Origin: Pseudomonadota bacterium
GTDB taxonomy: Bacteria; Myxococcota_A; Polyangia; Polyangiales; Polyangiaceae
DNA: 64,000 nucleotides
Direction of reading: 5' to 3'
Assembly: GCA_023402175.1 (NCBI GenBank)
Contig: JAEXCN010000577.1
Span: forward strand, 1-64,000
Positions 42,150 to 54,028 of this stretch are shown here, in pieces. A program made the translations under genes and the position numbers. Numbering within the stretch: the stretch's first letter is position 1; the number at the start of each line of letters is the position of its first letter. A model generated the notes under the pieces. It saw nothing but the letters and a program-made list of their open reading frames with translations, ran no database searches and was not told where the DNA came from.

Positions 42150-43453
42150 CCTCGCTCCTCCCGGTGCTCGTTGGTCGACGACGCCGTCGTTCCGTCCCCG
42201 CAGTGCTTGCGGGCACGGCAGCGCTCGTGCTCGCGACGGCGCTCGAGACGACGGCGCACGCCCAGGTGGTGCAGGTCGACACCGCGCACACGCTCTATCA
42301 CGAGGCGCCGACGCGCACGAACATGACCGTGTACACGCCGGGCGTCGACGTCGCCGCGACGCCCGCCGAGTGGGTCACCGTTCGCGCGGGATACGAGGCC
42401 GACGTCGTCTCCGGCGCCAGCGTTGCGACGAAAGCGGGGCCGGCGTACCAGGCCGTGAACCCCGGCGTCGACGTCATCACCACGGCGAGCGTCCACGACC
42501 TCCGGCATTCGCCGCGCGGCGGCTTCACGCTGCGCAAGGGCGACGTCGCCTACACGGCCTCGTACACGTACGGAACGGAGAACGACTACCGCTCGCATTC
42601 GATCTTCATCGGTGCGCGCACGGACGCGTACGACCACAACACGCAGCTCGAGATCTCGTATGCGCGCAACTTCGACTCCGTGTGCGACCGCGTCCAGGCC
42701 GTGACCGACACGCCGCCGAGGTTCCGCGCGCTCGAGGATTCGAGCGGCTGCTTCAGCGGCAACCCGCTCCGGCGTCAGCGTAAGCTGTCGATCGACGGCT
42801 TCCAGGCGAGCTGGACGCAGGCGTGGACGCCGTCTTTCGCGACGCAGCTCGTCTACACGGCGCAGCTGCTCGATGGGTTCCAGTCGAACCCGTACCGCAG
42901 CATCATCGTTGCGCAGGGACTGAAGGCGCAGGAGCACCACCCCGACGTCCGCGCGCGCCAGGCGCTGGCGCTCCGGCTCAACTGGTACCTGCGGCCGATC
43001 AAGGTCGCGGTCCGGCTCACGGGCCGCGTGTACCGCGATACGTGGGACATCACGAGTGGCACCGGCGAGCTCGAGGCGGAGCGCTACCTCCTCGAGGGAC
43101 TCCGCCTCGCCGCACGTGGTCGCTTCTACCGCCAGACGGGCGCGCTGTTCTGGAGTGACGACTACACGGGCGGCGACGAGCCGCTCGGACCGAAAGGGCA
43201 GTACTTCACCGGTGACCGCGAGTTGTCGCCGTTCTGGAGCCTCGGCCTCGGCGTCCGCCTCACGTACATGATCCATCCCACTCCGAAGCCGGAGGGCGGG
43301 ACCACGCGCCTCGCGGGCATCTTCACGAACGCCAAGCTCGGCGCCTCCGCGGACGCGATGCAGTTCTCCTACGACGAGTACACGCTCGCGGGCATCCCGA
43401 TCACGAACGCGCGTGCGTACATCGTCGGCGCGACCGCCGGCGCCGCGTTCTGA
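42134..43453 (+). CDS. DUF3570 outer-membrane protein
   Basis: 439 residues; signal peptide with cleavage near TTAHAQ. The protein is rich in alternating beta strands (VTVRAGYEADVVSGAS, AYTASYTYGTENDYRSHSIFIG, RLTYMIHPT) and ends VGATAGAAF, consistent with a large outer-membrane barrel of the DUF3570 family. Two cysteines (CDRV...SSGC) may form a loop disulfide. It is translationally coupled to the DUF4266 lipoprotein, supporting a two-part envelope complex of unknown role. Confidence 0.85.
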   Translation: MRLQLTSLLPVLVGRRRRRSVPAVLAGTAALVLATALETTAHAQVVQVDTAHTLYHEAPTRTNMTVYTPGVDVAATPAEWVTVRAGYEADVVSGASVATKAGPAYQAVNPGVDVITTASVHDLRHSPRGGFTLRKGDVAYTASYTYGTENDYRSHSIFIGARTDAYDHNTQLEISYARNFDSVCDRVQAVTDTPPRFRALEDSSGCFSGNPLRRQRKLSIDGFQASWTQAWTPSFATQLVYTAQLLDGFQSNPYRSIIVAQGLKAQEHHPDVRARQALALRLNWYLRPIKVAVRLTGRVYRDTWDITSGTGELEAERYLLEGLRLAARGRFYRQTGALFWSDDYTGGDEPLGPKGQYFTGDRELSPFWSLGLGVRLTYMIHPTPKPEGGTTRLAGIFTNAKLGASADAMQFSYDEYTLAGIPITNARAYIVGATAGAAF

Positions 43454-43469
43454 TCGCGGCGCCGAGCGA

Positions 43470-43530
43470 CTTCGACGTCGAAGCAAACCTGCTTCCTTGT
43501 CGGGGCAGAATGGATACTTCGACGTCGAAG
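43470..43530. repeat. Twin 14-bp palindromes between convergent genes
   Basis: CTTCGACGTCGAAG occurs at 43470-43483 and again, identically, at 43517-43530. Each copy is self-complementary, and the two copies can also pair with each other around a 33-nt loop. They sit in the 86-nt gap between the DUF3570 (plus) and treS (minus) stops. A bidirectional terminator is the simplest reading. Confidence 0.8.
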
Positions 43531-43539
43531 AATCGCGGC

Positions 43540-46871
<3,332 letters not shown>

Positions 46872-46875
<4 letters not shown>

Positions 46876-48422
46876 TTCGTCTCCATTGTTGCGGGCGCTC
46901 GTCCGTAGGTGCGCGCCAGGCAGACCAGGCGCTCCTCAGCCTCACGACCGAGCGCGCTCGCACGCACTCTCCACCGCCAGTTGCCTTCGGCAGTTCCTGG
47001 GCGGTTCATCCTTGCTTCGCTCCCGAGCCCGAGCACGTCCTGCATCGGGACGATGCACGTGCGGGCGACACTCGCCATCGCGAGGCGCATCAGCTCGAAG
47101 CTCGGATCGACGGCATCGCCGTGATCCCGTCCGATGTACGCGAGCGCGTGATGGCGCTCGGCGTCCGTCTCGTGGCGCGTACGTGAGCTCGTCGGTGTCC
47201 CACCCGGGTCGGTGAACCAACCGACGGACGTGTCGTTGTCGTGCGTGCCGGTGTAGACCACCGCGTTCTTCTCGTGGTTGTAGGGGAGGAACAAGGGCGC
47301 TTGCGGATCGGTGCCGAACGCGAACTGGACGAGCCGGATCCCGGGGAGACCGAGATCGCGCCGCAGCCGCGTCACCTTGGGCGTGACGGCGCCGAGGTCC
47401 TCGGCGATGAACGGCAGGGGCTCGCCCCTCTTCGCGCCGATCGCCTCGGCGACGGCATCGAAGAGCGCGCGTCCCGGGCCCTTGATCCACGTGCCGTTGA
47501 CGGCAGTGGGCTCGTGAGCCGGGATCCGCCAGTACCTAGCGAACCCGATGAAGTGATCCAGTCGCACGATGTCGAATCGACGGAGCGCGGCCTGGAAGCG
47601 GTCGACCCACCAGCGGTAGCCGGACTTCGCGAGGACCTTCCAGCGGTAGAGCGGGTTGCCCCACCGCTGGCCGGTCGCGCTGAAATAGTCGGGCGGAACG
47701 CCGGCGATGTGCCTCGGCAGGCCTTCGCCGTCGAGGTCGAAGAGCTCGCGGTGCTGCCACACGTCCGCGCTGTCGTGCGCGACGAAGATGGGCAGATCAC
47801 CGATCAGTCCGACTCCGCGGTCTTTGCAGTATGCATGAAACGAGCTCCACTGCTCGTCGAACGCCCACTGCGCCGTCTTCGCGAGCTCGATCTCCTCGGC
47901 GAGGTCCTTGCGGGCGCGCTCGAGGGCGTCGGGGTGCCGGTGACGCACGGCCTTCTCCCAGTGCCACCAAGCGCGGCCGTCGTGCGCTCGCTTGAGCGCG
48001 TCGAACAGCGCGAAGTCGTCGAGCCAGCTCGCCTCGCGCTCGCAGTACTCGTCGCGTCGCTCGAGCGCGCGCTCGTCGAGCTTCGCGAAGGCGCGCCGGA
48101 GATGCCGCCATCGGAACGCGGTCGCCGCCGGGTAGTCGACGTGATCGTCCGGGAGCTTCTCGCGGTCGACGTCGATGCCGAACGCATCGAGATCGATGAA
48201 CAGCGGATTGCCGGCAAATGCCGAGAGCGCGGAGTACGGCGAGTCGCCGTAACCGATCGGTCCGACGGGAAGCATCTGCCACCAGCGCTGCCCCGCGCGC
48301 GCCAGGAAGTCCGCGAAGGAGCGGGCTTCCAGTCCCAGGTCACCGATCCCATGCGGCCCCGGGAGACTCGAGAGATGCAGGAGCACGCCGCTCGTTCGTT
48401 CGCGAAGCGCTTTCAAACTCAC
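46872..48422 (-). CDS. malQ: 4-alpha-glucanotransferase (amylomaltase)
   Basis: 516 residues from GTG 48422 (TTG 48428 possible). GH77 motifs: SGVLLHLSSLPGPHGIGDLG at the start, WWQMLPVGPIGYGDSPY, the nucleophile in IVRLDHFIGF, acid/base in FIAEDLGAVT and the third carboxylate in TGTHDNDTSVGW. It transfers maltodextrin units and is coupled (ATGA overlap) to treS-maltokinase, so this pair forms a small alpha-glucan/trehalose module. Length is normal for bacterial MalQ. Confidence 0.95.
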
Positions 48423-48527
48423 GGGCAAACGAACATCGCACTCGGCGCGTTCAGCCTCAAGGTGCGTTCGTACAAGAGCTCGCTTGCGACGCGATGCCGC
48501 GACAGCGAAGCGATCCGCTGACGCTGC

Positions 48528-50006
48528 TTACTCTTCGGCTTCGTTGCCGCGGAGGCCGTGCTTCTTGGCCATGTCGTGCAGGTGCTTGCGATCCATCTTC
48601 GCTTCGCGCGCTGCGGCCGAGATGTTGCCGGAGTGCCGGCCGAGGAGCCATTTGACGTAACGCTTCTCGAACTCGGCGTCGTACTTCGCGCGCGTCTCGC
48701 GGTAGCTCTTGTCGGGCTCGAAGTGGAACGCCGCGTCCGACGACGCATGCGCGGTCGGCAGCGTGACGACCCCGATCTCGGTCGAGCCGGTCGCCTGTGC
48801 CATGTAGATCGAGCGCTCGAGCACGTTGCGCAGCTCACGCACGTTGCCGGGCCACTCGTGTGCGGCGAGCGACTGCATCGTCTCGGGCGGAACGCTGAGG
48901 CCGTCTCCGCCCGCGGCCTTGAGCATGTGCTGCACGAGCATCGGGATGTCGTCGCGGCGCGCGCGCAGGGGAGGGACCGTCACGGGGACGACGGCGAGAC
49001 GGAAGTAGAGGTCCTCGCGGAACTTGCCCGCGCCGACCTCGCGCTGGAGGTCACGCTTCGTCGCCGCGATGACGCGCACGTTCGTCGCGAGCGTCTTGTT
49101 GCCGCCCACGCGGCGGAACTCACGCGTCTCGAGAACGCGCAGGAGCTTGGGCTGGACGTCGAGCGGCAGCTCGCCGATCTCGTCGAGGAAGACCGTGCCG
49201 CCGTCGGCGAGCTCGAACGCGCCCTGACGCGTCGACACGGCGCCCGTGAACGCGCCGCGCTCGTGTCCGAACAGCTCGCTCTCGATGAGCGAATACGTGA
49301 CCGCGCCGCAGTCGACGACGAGGAACGGCTTGTTCGCGCGGTTGCTCCCGCTCCAGATGGCGCGCGCGAGGACGTCCTTGCCCGTGCCGGTCTCGCCTTC
49401 GAGAAGGACGGTCGCGTCCGTCGGCGCGATGCGCTCGAGCACGCCGAAGATCGTGCGCATCGCGAGGCTCTGCCCGATCGCCGGACCGAAGCTGGTCTTG
49501 TCGCTCGGCAGCACCTCGACCTTCTGCACGGAAGGCCGGAACTGGATCTCGACCTCGCCGACCTTGAGCACGCTGCCCGGCTGGACCATCGCCTCGCGGA
49601 TGCGCGTGCCGTCGATCTTGGTGCCGTTGGTGGAGTCGAGATCGCGCACGTGCAGGCCGTCCGGCGCGCGGACGATCTCGCAGTGATGCCGCGACACGGT
49701 GTCGTCCGTGAGCACGAGGTCGTTGTCGGCGGCCTTGCCGATCGTGAGTCGGCCTCCGACGACCTTGCTCGTTCCCTTGTGGGTCCCCGAGAGGACGAGC
49801 GCGAGGACGCCGGCCGGAGCGCCGATCATGCCGCCGGCCGCGCGCGTCGAGATCTCGTGCGCGGACGTCGCCCGAGGACGGGCCTGAGGCTGGCTCGCGG
49901 GACTCTTCGCGTCCTCGGAGCCTGCCGCCTTGCTGCGATCGGGAGAGTTTTCCTCGCTCACGGTTGCTCGAGCCCCACTTCCTGGCGGCGGTTCAAGGTT
50001 TTTCAC
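48528..50006 (-). CDS. Sigma54-dependent activator with FHA domain
   Basis: 492 residues. A disordered N-terminus is followed by an FHA domain (about 70-155: LTIGKAADNDLVLTDDTVSRHH, DLDSTNGTKIDG) that binds phosphothreonine. The AAA+ domain has Walker A GETGTGKD (204-211), GAFTGA (251-256) for sigma54 contact and Walker B TVFLDEIGE (271-279). A Fis-type helix-turn-helix ends it (GNISAAAREAKMDRKHLHDMAKKHG). Such FHA activators take the place of response regulators with Ser/Thr kinases in myxobacteria. ATG 50006 overlaps the upstream gene; GTG 49961 is an alternative. Confidence 0.94.
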   Translation of the reverse strand: MKNLEPPPGSGARATVSEENSPDRSKAAGSEDAKSPASQPQARPRATSAHEISTRAAGGMIGAPAGVLALVLSGTHKGTSKVVGGRLTIGKAADNDLVLTDDTVSRHHCEIVRAPDGLHVRDLDSTNGTKIDGTRIREAMVQPGSVLKVGEVEIQFRPSVQKVEVLPSDKTSFGPAIGQSLAMRTIFGVLERIAPTDATVLLEGETGTGKDVLARAIWSGSNRANKPFLVVDCGAVTYSLIESELFGHERGAFTGAVSTRQGAFELADGGTVFLDEIGELPLDVQPKLLRVLETREFRRVGGNKTLATNVRVIAATKRDLQREVGAGKFREDLYFRLAVVPVTVPPLRARRDDIPMLVQHMLKAAGGDGLSVPPETMQSLAAHEWPGNVRELRNVLERSIYMAQATGSTEIGVVTLPTAHASSDAAFHFEPDKSYRETRAKYDAEFEKRYVKWLLGRHSGNISAAAREAKMDRKHLHDMAKKHGLRGNEAEE

Positions 50007-50496
50007 GCGCGAGAGCGCTGGATACGTCGATCTGGGTGCTTCCGCCCCCGAGCGTAACCTGCCTTTGTACCGCTCGGCGACCGTCGATTGTGTCGAGGTC
50101 GATTTGGAGGCGGTATTCGCCGTTCGGCAGGTGGGGCTCGTGCGAGACGACCCGCGGCGCCGAGCCCTTCGGATAACTGAAATGCGCCTCGCGGACGGGG
50201 ACGTCCTCGCCGTCCTTCGCGATGTACTGGAGCTCGACGTTCGTGACCTCTGGCGCCCCGGCGCCGAGAACGACGCGGACGTGCTGCTCCTGCGGGCCCT
50301 GCGTCCCGAGATAGAGCGCGACGAGCAGGCCGAAGACGAGGAAGGCGAGCCGAGCGATCGATCGCCGGCGCGGGCTCGTCGGCGGGAGGGCGCGCCTCTC
50401 TCTCGCTACGGGCTCGGCCGCTACGCTCGATGCGGCAGTGTCCTGTTCTTCCGCTCTGTCGACGTCGGGCGTCTTCGCGCTCTCGTCACTGGCCAC
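49993..50496 (-). CDS. Single-pass anchored protein, unknown function
   Basis: 167 residues from GTG 50496, overlapping the cytochrome c gene upstream. A charged N-terminus is followed by one membrane helix (IARLAFLVFGLLVALYLG). The C-terminal domain of about 110 residues is beta-rich and soluble (VRVVLGAGAPEVTNVELQYIAKDGEDV, YRLQIDLDTIDGRRAVQRQVTL). It overlaps the FHA activator by 14 nt, so cytochrome, this protein and the activator are co-translated. No family recognised. Confidence 0.7.
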   Translation of the reverse strand: MASDESAKTPDVDRAEEQDTAASSVAAEPVARERRALPPTSPRRRSIARLAFLVFGLLVALYLGTQGPQEQHVRVVLGAGAPEVTNVELQYIAKDGEDVPVREAHFSYPKGSAPRVVSHEPHLPNGEYRLQIDLDTIDGRRAVQRQVTLGGGSTQIDVSSALAREKP

Positions 50497-50929
50497 GGAA
50501 CGACCGGATGCGCGCGACGAGGCCCTGGACGATCTCGGGCGGCAGGTCGAACTTCGGCATCCGGCCCTTGCCGTCGACGATCGCTGCGGCGATCTCCTCG
50601 TCCTTGACCTTGGACTGCCACTCTTCGCGAGCGAGGTCCGCGGCCTTGAACATCGCCCCTTGCGGGCCGTCGCCCTTGCCCTGCGCGCCGTGGCAGGCGA
50701 CGCACTGGTTTCGCCACGCGATCTCGACGAGGGCAGGCGTACCGCCGGCCTCGCCCCTCGCGCCTTGCTTCGCGTTCGGGGTGCCGCCCTGCTTCTCGCC
50801 ATCGTGATCGGACGGCGTCCACTCTTTGAGCTCGGCCGAAGACGGCGGACGATCACAGCCGCCGCCAAGCGCGGCCAGGACGACCGCAGCGCCAAGCGTG
50901 AAAAGGCGAGTTGTCCAGCGGGAGCTCAC
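50486..50929 (-). CDS. c-type cytochrome lipoprotein
   Basis: 147 residues from GTG 50929 (GTG 50971 possible, but the later start gives a cleaner signal peptide and has CGGAG before it). The lipobox is LGGGC (Cys25). A single heme motif CVACH is at residues 76-80, followed by the usual GxGDG loop; Met124 in GRMPKF is the probable sixth ligand. A periplasmic single-heme electron carrier. Its partner is not in this window. Confidence 0.88.
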   Translation of the reverse strand: MSSRWTTRLFTLGAAVVLAALGGGCDRPPSSAELKEWTPSDHDGEKQGGTPNAKQGARGEAGGTPALVEIAWRNQCVACHGAQGKGDGPQGAMFKAADLAREEWQSKVKDEEIAAAIVDGKGRMPKFDLPPEIVQGLVARIRSFRGQ

Positions 50930-51048
50930 GGTACTCCGGGCCTCATACCGCGGACCCCGCGAGGAAACCAACCTTGTCGCATAGGGGACCCGGCGCTAGG
51001 GTTCAGTCAAGAAAGGCGTGGACCGGCGTGCCGGCCGCGACCAGTGAC

Positions 51049-51981
51049 ATGTACAACGGCAACAGCGGTGTTCCCAAGAAGGTGACCGTCCCCGTTCTCC
51101 GCGCGCGCAAGAGCGGCGAGAAGATCGCGATGGTGACGGCGTACGACTTCACGATGGCTCGCCTCATCGACGAGGCCGGCGTGGACATGGTCCTCGTCGG
51201 TGACTCGCTCGGGATGGTGGTCCAGGGCCTGTCGACGACGATCCCGGTCACGCTCGACGAGATGGCATATCACTGCCGTGCGGTCGCGCGGGGCGTCGCC
51301 CGAGCTCATCTCGTCGGCGACCTGCCGTTCATGAGCTACCAGGTCTCGCCCGCACAAGCGGTCGAGAGCGCCGGGAAGCTGATGAAGGAAGGCGCGTGCG
51401 AGAGCGTGAAGCTCGAGGGCGGTCAGGAGATCGCCGAGCACGTCCACCGGATCGTGCGGGTTGGTATCCCGGTCGTCGGGCACGTCGGTCTGACGCCGCA
51501 GAGCGTTCACGCGCTCGGCGGCTTCAAGGTTCAGGGCCGCGGCGAGCAAGGCGCGGAGAAGGTGCTCGCCGATGCGATCGCGATCGAGCAGGCGGGCGCG
51601 TTCGCGATCGTGCTCGAAGCCGTCCCGCCGGATGTCGCCGCGCAGGTGACGGCCGCCGTGTCCGTCCCGACGATCGGCATCGGCGCCGGCGCGGGCTGCG
51701 ATGGGCAGGTCCTCGTGTGCACCGATCTCCTCGGGCTCAGCCGCGGACATCAGCCGAAGTTCGCGAAGCGCTTCGCGAACCTCGGCGACGAGGCGGTCGA
51801 CGCCGTCGGCGCCTACATCGCGCAGGTCCGCTCGGGCGCGTTCCCGGCGGCGGCGCAGAGCTACAAGCCGAACGCGCCGGCACGGGTGTCCCAGAGCGAC
51901 GACGCCACGGCGCTCCGTCGCGATTTCGGGCTCGACCTCGAGGAGCTCGACACGCCGCTGCCGCTCGATCACTGGCACTGA
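51049..51981 (+). CDS. panB: 3-methyl-2-oxobutanoate hydroxymethyltransferase
   Basis: 310 residues. Family motifs: KIAMVTAYDFTMARLIDEAGVDMVLVGDSLGMVVQG near the start, YQVSPAQAVESAGKLMKEG, PVVGHVGLTPQSVHALGGFKVQG and IGIGAGAGCDGQVLV. It makes ketopantoate for pantothenate/CoA synthesis. The C-terminal 40 residues after FPAAAQSY extend beyond the core and are polar. ATG 51049 has no strong ribosome site; GTG 51028 in frame would add seven residues. A hairpin follows its stop. Confidence 0.95.
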   Translation: MYNGNSGVPKKVTVPVLRARKSGEKIAMVTAYDFTMARLIDEAGVDMVLVGDSLGMVVQGLSTTIPVTLDEMAYHCRAVARGVARAHLVGDLPFMSYQVSPAQAVESAGKLMKEGACESVKLEGGQEIAEHVHRIVRVGIPVVGHVGLTPQSVHALGGFKVQGRGEQGAEKVLADAIAIEQAGAFAIVLEAVPPDVAAQVTAAVSVPTIGIGAGAGCDGQVLVCTDLLGLSRGHQPKFAKRFANLGDEAVDAVGAYIAQVRSGAFPAAAQSYKPNAPARVSQSDDATALRRDFGLDLEELDTPLPLDHWH

Positions 51982-51999
51982 GCACGGACGAGATCGATC

Positions 52000-52029
52000 G
52001 CGCGTGTCACCCGTTCGGGTGACGCGCGC
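52000..52029 (+). terminator. 13-bp hairpin after panB
   Basis: GCGCGTGTCACCC (52000-52012) pairs with GGGTGACGCGCGC (52017-52029) with one G-T wobble and a GTTC tetraloop. It starts 19 nt after the panB stop. Confidence 0.7.
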
Positions 52030-52091
52030 GCGTGCGGCGTGATGCGCGCCCGGCGAATTCCTCATGCCCTCGGTCCGTCGATCCCTCTGCG

Positions 52092-52577
52092 ATGGAGCGG
52101 AGTCGACGGCATGTGGGCCACCGGTCGCGAGCGTCACGCGTCGTTCGGTTCGTCCATCACCTGGTCTTCGATGCCTCGCGGGCGGGGCGTTCGTCCGAGA
52201 TCGCCGCATGGTCGAACGCGTTCGCGAGCCTCGCGATCGGCGCGGGCGCATTTGCGCTCGCGCGTTCGTGGCCGATCGGGTTCGGCGCATTCGTGCTCGC
52301 GTTCGCCCTTCTGCGCGCGTCGCTCGCGCATCGGCTCACGGTCTGGATCGCAGCTTCGCTCGGCACGCTCGCCGTCGGGGCGCTCGGCGGTGGGCTCACG
52401 TGGCTCTTCGCTCACGTGATCGACATGCCGTCTGCGCCGTCGATCGCCGCGGTGCTCGGCGCGATCGGCTCGTCGCTCGCTCCCGCGTGGGCCTACGCCA
52501 ACCTCGCGCAGCGCCGCGCAGACGACGTCCGCGATTCGCTGATCCATCCGGTGAGCGTGCCGCCGTCACGCAACTGA
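52092..52577 (+). CDS. Small integral membrane protein
   Basis: 161 residues from ATG 52092. After a basic N-terminus there are about four hydrophobic segments (FASLAIGAGAFALARS, IGFGAFVLAFALLRA, TVWIAASLGTLAVGALGG, IAAVLGAIGSSLAPAWAYA). Ala/Leu/Gly composition is typical of a four-helix inner-membrane protein. It lies between panB and the converging preA gene, with no partner suggesting function. Confidence 0.6.
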   Translation: MERSRRHVGHRSRASRVVRFVHHLVFDASRAGRSSEIAAWSNAFASLAIGAGAFALARSWPIGFGAFVLAFALLRASLAHRLTVWIAASLGTLAVGALGGGLTWLFAHVIDMPSAPSIAAVLGAIGSSLAPAWAYANLAQRRADDVRDSLIHPVSVPPSRN

Positions 52578-52647
52578 GCGCATCGCCATCCGCGGCACGA
52601 GCCATCGCGCTCGAAATCGAGGCGCGCCAGGGCCGTCCGAACGGGGA

Positions 52648-53997
52648 TCAGGCGTCGTCGTGGATGCCGCCGGGGAGCTTGTCGCGGCCCTGCTTCGCGC
52701 GATCGTTCCACGTCTCGGACTTGCCGTTCGGGACCTCGACCATCGAGATGCATCCCGGCACGGGGCAGACGAGCTGACAGAGGTTGCAGCCGACGCATTC
52801 GGGCTCGTCGATCCACGGCACGCGGTCGCCCGCGATCGCGCCGATCGGGAGCGGCTTCGGCGCCTTCGCCGGGCCAGGCGCATGCGCGTGCGGAGGGCGC
52901 GGGCGATCCTCCGGGCCGGTGAAGATGCACTGGTGCGCGCCGTCGTGGCATGCCGTCACGCAGAGCTGGCAGCCGATGCACGTCTTCGCATCGATGCTGG
53001 CGACGAGCTTGTACGAGAGATCGAGATCGCCCCACTCCTTGTACGCCGGCGCGGCGCGGCCGCGGAGCTCGCTCACGCTCTTCATCCCGTGCGCGTCGAG
53101 GTACTCGGAGAGGCCTTCGATCATGTCTTCGACGATGCGGTAGCCGTAGTGCATGACGGCCGTGCAGACCTGGACGCTCGTCGACCCGAGCGCGATGAAC
53201 TCGGCGGCGTCGCGCCAGTTGGCGATCCCACCGATGCCCGAGATCGGGATCATCCCCGGCTCGCGGGCGAGCGCGGCGACCATGTGGAGCGCGATCGGCT
53301 TGACCGCCGGCCCGCAGTAGCCGCCGTTGGTCGACGCGCTGCCGACGCGGGGCAGGGGAACCATTCGATCGAGATCGACGCCGACGATGCTCTTGATCGT
53401 GTTGATGAGCGCGATGCCGTCGGCTCCGCCCTTGACCGCCGCCAGCCCGGCCTCGACGATGTCGCCCGTGTTTGGCGTGAGCTTCACGAGGACGGGCGTC
53501 CTCGCGAACTCCTTCACCCAGCTCGTGATCTCCTGCAGCAGCTTCGGCTCCTGACCGACGCTCGAACCCATCCCGCGCTCGCACATGCCGTGCGGGCAGC
53601 CGAAGTTCAGCTCGAGCCCGTCGACGCCGGCATCCTCGACCTTCTGGATGAGGACCTTCCAGTCGTTCTTCGTCTCGGTCATCAGCGACGCGATGACGAC
53701 GTTCTTCGGATACCGCTTCTTCACCTCGCGGATCTCGCGGAGGTTCACCTCGAGCGGGCGATCGGTGATGAGCTCGATGTTGTTGAGCCCCATCAGCTTG
53801 CGACCGTCGTAGTCGACGCCGCCGAAGCGGCTCGTCACGTTCATGATCGGGTCGCCGAGCGTCTTCCACACGGCGCCGCCCCAGCCCGCGTCGAACGCGC
53901 GCATGACCTGCTCGCCGCTGTTGGCCGGCGGGGCCGACGCGAGCCAGAAGGGGTTCGGGCTCTTGATGCCTGCGAATTCGATGCTGAGATCCGCCAT
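52648..53997 (-). CDS. preA: NAD-dependent dihydropyrimidine dehydrogenase subunit PreA
   Basis: 449 residues. The N-terminal 310 residues are a DHOD-like FMN barrel: SPNPFWLASAPPANSGEQVMRA, GWGGAVWKTLG, LNFGCPHGMCERGMG and ISGIGGIANWRDAAEF. The C-terminus has two 4Fe-4S clusters: CIGCQLCVTACHDGAH and CVGCNLCQLVCPVPGC. With PreT it reduces uracil and thymine to dihydro forms using NADH. preT is just upstream on the same strand with a short gap. Confidence 0.95.
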   Translation of the reverse strand: MADLSIEFAGIKSPNPFWLASAPPANSGEQVMRAFDAGWGGAVWKTLGDPIMNVTSRFGGVDYDGRKLMGLNNIELITDRPLEVNLREIREVKKRYPKNVVIASLMTETKNDWKVLIQKVEDAGVDGLELNFGCPHGMCERGMGSSVGQEPKLLQEITSWVKEFARTPVLVKLTPNTGDIVEAGLAAVKGGADGIALINTIKSIVGVDLDRMVPLPRVGSASTNGGYCGPAVKPIALHMVAALAREPGMIPISGIGGIANWRDAAEFIALGSTSVQVCTAVMHYGYRIVEDMIEGLSEYLDAHGMKSVSELRGRAAPAYKEWGDLDLSYKLVASIDAKTCIGCQLCVTACHDGAHQCIFTGPEDRPRPPHAHAPGPAKAPKPLPIGAIAGDRVPWIDEPECVGCNLCQLVCPVPGCISMVEVPNGKSETWNDRAKQGRDKLPGGIHDDA

Positions 53998-54028
53998 TGG
54001 TCTTCTCCTCGAGCTCTCTTCCGCAGGT

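Noticed and set aside
43470..43530. Attachment sites of an integrated element
   Set aside because: No integrase or tRNA nearby and only 33 bp between the copies; a terminator or protein site is simpler.
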